DNA of 64,000 bases. Origin: Actinostola sp. cb2023. Its lineage: Eukaryota > Cnidaria > Anthozoa > Actiniaria > Actinostolidae. Positions 55,805-64,000 of this stretch are shown here, in pieces. Positions within the stretch are counted from its first letter, which is position 1. Each line of letters starts with the position of its first letter. The stretch is from the NCBI GenBank assembly GCA_033675265.1, contig JAUJYZ010001058.1:1398501-1462500 (forward strand). Reading direction: 5' to 3'. The notes under the pieces were generated by a model that ran no database searches, was not told where the DNA came from, and saw only the letters and a program-made list of their open reading frames with translations. The translations under genes were made by a program, and so were the position numbers.

Positions 55805-58800
55805 ACGTCATCGAGTTAACGAGTTTGATGGTCAAACTTTCTTACTAAATGTAAAGACAGATCTAATTCAGAAGAAGCAGTGCAAAATGCGAGTCAGTTA
55901 TCTTTCGCAACTTGCGCTGCTCTGGTGCATGCGCATACGAGTGCAATGCGTCAAGATCGGCTTCTACGAGGAGGTCTTAACACGTACCACACATTGAATT
56001 GCCATCGCGGGCTACACGCGGAATGAATTAGCCATCGTGTTGGGCGATTAGCTTAGAAACCATGGCTTGTATAATTGCATATGGTGTGATCATTAGCGTT
56101 GTTTTAAATTAGTGATCGAGAATGCTGTGGGTGGCTTGTGTATGCCGTACAGACATTAGAAAACACATGGATCGTATATATAACTTGTACAATTACACAT
56201 GGTGTGATCATTAGCGTTGTTAGGGGGTTTGTTTAGCTTGGTGCGCGTACGATGATTATTTGTTGTCAATATGGGGCAACGAAGGAAACTGAGGGAGAAA
56301 AAAAAATGGCAAGATCGAACTAGGGGGAAAAGTGAGAAGATCATTACAGGATAAAATAGGAATTCAGACAAACAGAAGAATGACTCACTGAGCGTCTGTC
56401 TGACTGACTGACTGTTTGACAGTCTGACTGACTGTCTGTCTGTCTCTCTGTCTGTGTGTTTGTCTGACTGTCTGTCTGTTTGTTTGTCTGTCTGTCAGAC
56501 TAGTCGTTCTCAGACACCAATATTCAACAAGCTTGTCATCACAAAACGTTCAAACTATCGTCTAAAATGTTTTACAAAATTATATAAGAAATATTTTAGG
56601 TTTCAAAATCTTACGAAAGTAGCCGAAAACTACAGCGTTCGACAATAGTCCACGTACACTTAGTTCTACAGTGATCCACCTTTCCCCCAATTCAATCAGT
56701 GTTGTTTTGCACGCTCTGATCATTTGCTAGTAAGTCTCCAACATTGGACCTGGGGGGAGGGGTGTTCGCGATACTTTTGTCGACCGCTGTAGCTCCATAA
56801 TATCTGTACAAGGTTAAAATGTGTTGTACAAATTTCAACTTAATCCGACATGTGTGCGTGTCAATTATCAAGCGGAAGAGGGGACGATTTGCCCCCCAAC
56901 AAAACCACAAATTGCTCCCCCATGCTAGCATCAGTTTCTCTCCCATCTGATTAAACCAATTAGCAAGTCCATGTTTGTTCCCAAAAGGAAATATTTCAAA
57001 GTGTTGAAAGGATCACTGATATGGATTCTCAGACGCTTCGTTGACCCGAGAGCGCGTTGTTCAGTCTCATTTTAATAGTGTAACTTAGCACTTAAAGCCC
57101 CCAGCAAAGCCTAACTAAACTCAAAATAGTGTGTTTGCTAAAGAAAGATTCTAACCGACAGCCACTCAATTATATTCAGTACAGAATATATCTTATTCTA
57201 TCTTATTCGTACTCAAAATATCGACAAAATAACATTGATGCATAGAACTAAGCAGCACACCCTTCAATATGGCAGAACCGCCCTAAAAAGGATTAGGATT
57301 GAGTAGGTGACCTGTTAAGCATTTGCCAAAGTCGTAATCATTCGCTACATAAGTTCAAATCAAAAAATGCCAGAGGCAAGAAATATTGTTCCCGTGTTGA
57401 ATACGTTGCATGAGTTTCAAAACCGCAACATTAAAGAAAGTCTTTGCGTGATTGAATCGATGACTCCTGTATTGCTTTATCCGCTATTATTGATCCTTGG
57501 AGATGCGTTCTCAAAGGCAGACCTCACGAACGAGGTCAGGTACAATTCCAAGGAACTACGGAATGACGAGAATCTCAACCAGACATTTAGAAAACAGACC
57601 CCTGGCAAAGCAGGAAATTATGTCTAAAATAGTTTACACACTTGATGAGATTATACTACTGTGGTTTATGACAATTTCCTTCCAAGACTGTGGTTGTGAC
57701 CCGATGGGAAATACCGAACAGTGCCTAAGGAAAGACTACACAATTCACTAGCTTCTTGCGTGTTCCTCGGATGAATTGTCTCACAGGACGTCTATCTCAA
57801 ACAATGTTCATTAAATCTTGGCAGTTTTTTATTAAAACTAAGGTTGAAGATACACAATTTTTGTCATAATGTTCATTAAGTTGATCATTGCATAATTTAA
57901 TAGATTCGCCTTAAATTTGGACATCATCTAAATCGAATTTTGCTCTCCTCCCCATGTGAAAGTTTTCTACATTCTTTCGATGTTTATTCTAAGGAGTTTA
58001 CAGGGGACTAACTAGCTAATCCACCCGTAATCAATGATTTCCCGATTATTGTAAGCTTAGTTTTCATGAATGTCGATAAAATTGAAGGATAAGTGAAGCA
58101 CGACGAAATTCGGTGCCAGATCGTCTGTGGTTAAGGACTATCTCCACAATCTCATAAACTCAAATTATCGCCAATAAATCAAGTAATTAATCGATTAACA
58201 ATGGTTTGAGATGAGCCGATAAATTGTGTTTTCAACGCGAACATGGATATAAAATCATTGCTGATTGCAATAAAGATATGATGGCGCGCGCGGGATGAAC
58301 GCTGCCGCCGGATTCGGAGGAAAACGGACACGTTACGAGCGATCCCAGTTTCCATGATTTCTTCCCACGTTTCTGTACAGCATGCAGTAGTTCTACAATG
58401 GTCTCCGGTGCCTGATTAAATCGTGCGTGAGATATGTGACATGATGATTACTAAGCCGACTGCTTTTCACTAGTGCAACGCAAGCACACTAGAGGCGTTA
58501 TTTCACTGCCAAAAAGGACCTGACGCAAGCATAAACGCAAGGATTAACTTCGTCGGGATAGTTTTCACGTGACATAAGTTCTCAGTATTTATACTTGCGT
58601 CGCTAGTACAGTTTTTTACAACACATCCATTCATGATCAATAACAACCCTGAACCCTTGTTTGTCCATAGTGGCGACAAAATATACCTCTCTATTAACAG
58701 AGTGTGAGGTCCGTACCGTAAGTTATGGACCGATTTGTTTTCAGACTTATGCCGGGCCATAAAAAGTGAAAATAACAAGGATCCATACGGACGGACATGG

Positions 58801-58920
58801 CTTCTGCATGTACTAAAAAATAATGTTTTTATTCGGTACGCTATCGAAATTCATGCAGAAACATTCAGGTGCATACCGGCGTCAAGAAGACTTTTCAGCG
58901 ACCAGGACCAGTTGTTCAAC
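55805..58920. other. Intergenic; microsatellite, no gene recognised
   Basis: A GTCTGACT/GTCTGTCT microsatellite lies at 56394-56505. An 86-residue frame at 57367-57627 has no recognisable domain. A CpG-rich patch (GATGGCGCGCGCGGG) at 58280-58340 could mark a promoter. CAAGCATAAACGCAAGG at 58530 resembles 35200-35230. No gene is supported. Confidence 0.4.
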
Positions 58921-59037
58921 TAGTGGATAGCGCTGTCCGTTGGTTAAATCCTTATCCGGCAATTGATAAATTTATTGGATAACAGCATCGACTTATCCAC
59001 TGGATAAGGATTTGATCCAACGGATGTCCACTCTTTG
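58921..59037. mobile_element. Small MITE, AGTGGATAGCGCTGTCC ends
   Basis: AGTGGATAGCGCTGTCCGTTGG at the left and CCAACGGATGTCCACT at the right; inner pairs AAATCCTTATCC / GGATAAGGATTT and TCCACTGGATAAG. No coding capacity (only short parts of the ends are quoted). Confidence 0.7.
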
Positions 59038-59239
59038 AACAATCGGAGCCTGGCACAAACAAGATACACTTAACACTACATGACTAGGAATTGAACCTCA
59101 CGTTTGTACAATTTGGGATTCATGTAACGAATTCAAAACAAATTAATTTACGTGTTCCAACTTGTATTTATTCAAAACGCACAACAAAATATCATTGTTC
59201 TTGACTAGTAGGTCGGAGACAGAACAAGTATCTCCAGGG

Positions 59240-59387
59240 CAGCACATAACCCAAAATCCAGGGGGAGGCAGTACGTATATAACAGCAAAAACTAAATAAA
59301 AATAGTACAGTTCTCAGTACTTTTTGGTATCTTTTTTTCGCCCTGCTAGTGGGGCACTATCATCAATGTGCTGTGTACGGCCCTGAT
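59240..59387. mobile_element. MITE with CACATAACCCAAAATCC and GTACGGCCCTG ends
   Basis: This is the third member of the family seen at 31198 and 48869, sharing TCAGTACTTTTTGGTATC and GTGCTGTGTACGGCCCTG. It lacks the long G-run. Confidence 0.7.
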
Positions 59388-60903
59388 CTCATTGACCACT
59401 AATTGCTTGCTCAGCCATGCTGGGATCTCACAAAATACGTAACGAAAAGTTTCAACTTGATGTTATTTACTTTATGCATTTTGGCCGTTGATAAGTAAAA
59501 CTTGAGAAACTTTGGAAAGTTTCCAAACTTTTTTTGCGAACTGATTGTATATTTTTGCTTGATATGCTGAACAAATAAACTAAAAGATAACACTTCTGTA
59601 TTGACTAAGCTCTAATGCAAGACAAACAAAGTCCAATTTTGGAGCACAAGACAAATGTCAGTTCTGACAGCCTGCTAACTTCTAAAACAAACTTTCAATA
59701 AACTTGTTTTGTGAGATTGTGAGATAACGACGGTCGACGAACAATAGCACTTGAGAACACAATACAAGCTAATTGTAGAACTGCTTTGAAGTCGGTATCT
59801 TGAAGCTAGTGTAAAGTTGCAGGTAAGATGATCTATTTTTCCTTTGAATTTGTATAAACTTTTCTTTACAACACCATTGAATAGAGTCTGATCTCAATGT
59901 ACAGCTACCTCTTCGACAAAAGAACGAGAGGACTTAGCTTTTGTGTTGTAAGCTAGCCAAGCATGGCAGCAAGCTATAAAGCTATTAGGTCAAGGTAAAA
60001 GCTTTTCGCATCACAACAAATTGATAGGTCCTAATGCAGTGGAAAGAAAGGCGCCACTTGTAAACTGTCAAGAGATCATTAAACACTGTAGTTTACTGAA
60101 ATGACTAGGGACTACCAGGGGGGTCATGCACCTGGACGCCATACGACACAAAAACATCCAAAAATGAATCTGAATTCGAAATTCTGAGTGATTACGATTG
60201 TTGAGAATTGTCTTATGTATGATATTGAAATTTCATATCGCTTCCAGAAAAACGCGCTGTTCAATCCTAAAAGTGAACGTAAGCAGCTTAAATTGATAGG
60301 TTTGACTAAAAACAGTGCCAATATAAACTGAGTGCAACGATAAGCAATTATATAGACCCCATTTAAGTTTGTCTTAAGCCTTAAGAAGTGTTTTGTTTTT
60401 ATTTGTAAGATTTCATATCAACGAAGATGAAGAAAATATGTCGACAATTAATTGACGCTCTGCTGAAGGTAAAAAATTCATGTTACTTTATCGAGAGGTG
60501 AAGCCCGCCCTTTCTCAAAGACAGATGGGCGTGCTTGAGTAAATACATTTTATGATTGACTTTGGTGGCCAAAGCAAGAGGGACGTGGTTTTGAATAGCA
60601 AATAATCCTTTTCAATGACAGTTTTGCCTGTGTGTGTTTTAAAAGCTTAAAACAAGATAATCCGGTTCACTTTTGCCGACAAAAGCCCATAGAGGTACCA
60701 ACTCTCAAGGCTGTCAGCTGCAATCATAACTTATTATTTCCAGGTATATTGTGCCGCAGGGGCTATGTTGGGAGAGAAAACAAATGACTGAAAAGCAATT
60801 AGCTCTGGAATTAGATTTAATTCATGGTCAACTGAAAGGATGAGTATATACCTTTCTTGCCAGACTTTATAGGATCACCGATCCATACTGTCGTACAAAG
60901 TAA
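59388..60903 (+). other. Intergenic with one weak spliced-ORF candidate
   Basis: A possible transcript has a donor at 59820/59821 (TTGCAG|GTAAGA), an acceptor near 60408, ATG at 60427 with donor after 60468 (AAG|GTAAAA), and an acceptor at 60743 (TTTCCAG). Joining 60427-60468 to 60744-60791 gives a 29-residue peptide (MKKICRQLIDALLK, then VYCAAGAMLGEKTND). No homologue is recognised. Chance is a serious alternative. Confidence 0.2.
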
Positions 60904-61080
60904 AGTCTGGTCCCCACTAGCGACATAAGCACAAGCAACATACGCAAGCAACATACGCAGGACACCATTTATGCAATAGGTGTGACAAAAGACAAGCACC
61001 AAGGTCCACCAATGCATTACTGAGTCTGTCGTATGCTGCTTGTGTTTGTGAGTGCTTATGTCGCTAGTCAGGACCAGGCT
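60904..61080. mobile_element. 177-bp MITE with TAA target duplication (PIF/Harbinger-like)
   Basis: The ends AGTCTGGTCC...ACTAGCGACATAAGCAC and complement ...GACCAGGCT are flanked by TAA on both sides (60901-60903 and 61081-61083). A three-base TWA duplication is typical of PIF/Harbinger. Members of the family lie at 44705-44846 and 48641-48727. Confidence 0.75.
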
Positions 61081-61615
61081 TAATGCTACTCAGTACTTGT
61101 GGATTTATTTTATCATCAAAGAATTTACCAAAACTAAATCTGCATTTTCTACACTGCACTTTGGATTTGTTTCCTACTTCTTTCTTGGCCAAAAAAAGTC
61201 TCAAAATGAAGACCATATTAGTAGTAGTTGTAGCAAGTCAGTGTTGTAATGCTTTACTTATTTATGATTACTTATAATTATTACAAATTTTATTTTGTTC
61301 ATGTTTTGCAACTGTTTGTTGGAATTTGACATTTTACCGTTCGATGATTGGAGAGGTATTCCATGAATTGTCCCTCACGGAATGTCATGTCACCTCAGTT
61401 CCATTCAAATAAACATTCCAGAAAAACTAGATATTGGAAACATGCAGCACCATTTTGTGCAACTTTTGTCGTGGACGAGACAGCAACTTTTCTACTCCCA
61501 AAGAAACGACAACGGAGTTCCGTTCTGCTATCTAACAAGTATACACGTTGATGGCTTTATCAGGTGCCGATTGACGATGTTTCCGACAAAGTTTTCATCA
61601 AAGCATACAAAAGGC

Positions 61616-61989
61616 TAGTCTCCCTCGCAGCCGTTTTTAGTCTCGCTCCACTCCCTTCGGTCCCTTTCACTCCCCACAAACGGCTGCTCACTCGAGCTGA
61701 ACATTCCTTTCCTTTAATCTGGCCAATAGGAAAGAGGCTTCCATATTCTGGAAACCTTGACCTAGTCTCTCTCGTCTCAGTACAGTTGTCATGGCGGAGT
61801 TATCGAGTTCTTTTCAGAAAGTTTGTGAAATCTTCAAATTTAGCGGCTTAAATTTGCATCAAAAGGAAGCAATAACGCAAGTAGTTGTACAGAAAAAGGA
61901 TGTATTTGTGAGTTTACCCACTGGTTTCGGTAAATCTGTAATCTTCCAAGCTTTAAAAGCGAGACTAAAAACGGCTGCGAGGGAGACTA
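61616..61989. mobile_element. 374-bp TIR element with 9-bp target duplication, carrying a helicase gene start
   Basis: The 32-bp ends (TAGTCTCCCTCGCAGCCG, TTTTTAGTCTCGCT) are exact complements of 61958-61989. ACAAAAGGC flanks both sides (61607-61615 and 61990-61998). Inside is a leader with a CCAAT motif (61720-61727) and the first 55 or so codons of a RecQ-like helicase. This fits either an internally deleted copy of an element that encodes the helicase or a Mutator-type element that captured a gene 5' end. Confidence 0.8.
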
Positions 61990-62102
61990 ACAAAAGGCTA
62001 AAGTTTCAACAAGTATGTTTACGCAACATTTCTGAGAGGCACGTTCCATTCGAGCCACGATTGAGTTATTATGGCATTCCGTGTAAGGATCCCCAGGACT
62101 GA
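61791..62102 (+). pseudogene. N-terminal fragment of a RecQ-like helicase inside a transposon
   Basis: ATG at 61791 opens a frame beginning MAELSSSFQKVCEIFKFSGL. It contains NLHQKEAITQVVVQKKDVFV (Q-motif region) and SLPTGFGKSVIFQAL (Walker A), as in the N-terminal lobe of RecQ-family DNA helicases. The match ends exactly where the right inverted repeat begins (about 61958). The remaining 48 codons are inverted repeat and flanking sequence. The DEAH box and all later helicase motifs are absent, so it cannot make a helicase. Confidence 0.75.
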
Positions 62103-64000
62103 GACCATATTTGGAATGGTAGTAATTGGCTCACGACTCGAAGTCAATGCCACCCGAGGCCAGGGAGAACTCTCAGCTTCATTCAGTTGTAATGAGATTG
62201 AAATTCTGGCATCTTTTCAGCATTGAGATGTTGTCTAGCCGATTTTAGTATAGTTCAAGGCAGCGCATATACCATTGCGTAGTAAGCTCGAGGGGTGTTG
62301 ATTTATGTAACGTCCCCTTGTACGTATTCGCCCTATATCTAGCCTGCAAAAATGCTTGTTACGCAGGTTACCCTATATATATCAGACAAGTTTCTGATTT
62401 TCCAAGAAAGTTTCCCCAACTCCATCATAACTCCATCAATCTGGTTCAGTGTGGATTTGCGGTAGAAAGACAATCTGCACCCGTAGGGAACATTTCTTTT
62501 CACACTTGACAACCTTTGGAAAGTACTTCAATTAAGTGTGAAGTAGATTTCAACGTGTTGAATAAATGAATTGAGTCATCAAATTGCACGCCTTCTCTCG
62601 TCGTCTCGCCAGTATCATTGGGGCAAGAATTTGGCAAAGGGTTTCAGTTCAAAAGAAAGTAGGGATGCTTAGACTCGTAAGGAATCACAAAATATCGTGT
62701 TCCAAAATCGTGAGAAACAAAACCGTTATCAATATATGATATGCGATGAAGGATGTTACATCACGGGTAATTAGGAAGGATGATATCATACTGTACATAA
62801 CCCAGATTCCCGAAGCAACATTGGTATGCTCATTTCGCAGCACCAAAATGCACACCTATCGGCCAGAAACGAGCATCTCAAACCGACTTGATTAATGATG
62901 ATAATACTATAAAACTATTTGTTCAAGGAATAAAGAAACTTTAGAATCTTTTGAAAACAAATTACCTGTTTTTAATTAAATTTCTATTAGGAATCTCTCT
63001 CGACAAAGGGGTCGCATTTTTGTCCAATTTAAGCTAACCCGAAAATGGGTTCAATTCACCGACTAAGCTTTTTAAAATGGTGTTGACAGAGCAGTGCATG
63101 TGACTACAGAAATGGATTTCACCAGTCGCATTTGATGAAATCGCTTCTCTAAATTAGTCATATATGCTATATTGAATAACGATGTATAAAGCATTGAAAA
63201 TAGAAGCGCAGCCATTTTGAACCATAAAATATTTGCTTTATAGGATTGGAGCGAATCTCAGTGCATACAGAAACAGTTGAGATGGCCATTGCATGACAAA
63301 TCACAGTGACGAGATGTTGAATTCCATTCGTGAATGGAAGTCTCTATGCAAAGCACTTGATCACTAGCGTCTTCTGCTGTAATCTCCCCAAAAACCTAAG
63401 TGCAACACTTTCACTCTGAACAATGAATTGGTCTACTATTATACGCGGATCGTAATCGAAAGTTTGATGAAATAATCTCCAATGACATGACAAGGCAAAT
63501 CCCTCTGCATACTTACACTTCTATGTCTATTTCTCAACAATGCTTTAAAAACTACTGAAGAAAACGGGTTTTATAATATTATCTTGAGTTATTTCATACA
63601 ATATTATTGTCTGGGATACCGCGTTGGTGATCTATTGTACAAGTCATTTATTTACTAGAGTATAATCCATGTATCATTTGGAAAAGTTTTAAATGATGCG
63701 CCGCAAAAGTTGACCTTTGATTTTTCAGGTCATTTTGTGGGAGAAAAGATGTTTTGTTGAAATCTGAAAGAAATGTAATAATCTTGTCTAATGCAGTCTA
63801 ATATGTTTATTATACAGGTCTTAGGGAAGGGATTTTGGAGTCTTAAATCCAGGAATTAATGCAACGTCATATTTTTTTCGTGAAAGAATAGTTTCGCTAA
63901 ACTGTACAAATCTGTGTTGGATATCTCTTCATGACAACATAGTAAATGGATGGTTATCATTCAATAATGAAGTTCTCTCTTATCTACGTGAGCTATATAA
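62103..64000. other. Non-coding; nothing recognised
   Basis: AT-rich sequence without long open frames, clear splice-bounded exons or obvious repeats. Confidence 0.5.

Noticed and set aside
57367..57751. Two overlapping 84-86-codon frames
   Set aside because: No domain, no splice context, and length within chance for this region.

Overview
The window is eukaryotic nuclear DNA, most likely from an anthozoan cnidarian (sea anemone or coral). Three things point there: a GT-AG spliced short-chain collagen C4-like gene, a transmembrane ephrin gene, and a dense load of small DNA transposons of kinds I associate with anthozoan genomes (the GGGAGTACTCCC element, CCGTTACTTTCG repeats, long poly-G/poly-C runs). 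It is AT-rich and mostly non-coding. No rRNA, intact tRNA or CRISPR array was seen. All gene models come from reading frames and splice signals only.

Region 1 (1-14000) holds two copies of a convergent gene pair. Gene A (+, exons 7010-8242 and 9784-10395) faces gene B (-, 13954-12884). A partial, rearranged copy lies to the left: the last exon of a gene A copy runs off the left edge (1-318), and a 5'-truncated gene B copy sits at 5169-5700. Each gene A copy ends directly against a minisatellite of 14/15-bp units. The left block carries insertions the right block lacks, including a 1779-bp element flanked by TTAA.

Region 2 (16056-29881) is a tandem duplication of about 6.4-6.6 kb. Each unit carries a minus-strand short-chain collagen gene (signal peptide, Gly-X-Y exons, C-terminal C4-like domain) and an inverted fragment of its own last exon. 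Copy 1 seems to have lost the splice acceptor of its 29-bp exon 2. Copy 2 has a 1-bp frameshift in its last exon.

Region 3 (30000-47500) holds two further plus-strand genes, C (36285-38579) and D (42125-43108). Genes A, B, C and D share short motifs in otherwise low-complexity, Ser/Arg/Pro-rich proteins: a C-terminal CRYLR motif in all four, an (S/D)(D/E)VLKSW motif in C and D, VGHTxVVL at the ends of A and B, and RRxS followed by a helix in A, B and C. I do not recognise this family, and it is the best candidate here for something undescribed. A Penelope-like element tail lies downstream of gene C. A hammerhead ribozyme inside an inverted repeat lies downstream of gene D.

Region 4 (48275-53034, minus strand) is a transmembrane, B-type ephrin gene lacking its signal-peptide exon. 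One of its introns is almost entirely a roughly 60-bp satellite. Region 5 (53100-64000) is mostly intergenic, with microsatellites and MITEs, and includes a 374-bp element with 9-bp target duplications that carries the start of a RecQ-like helicase gene.
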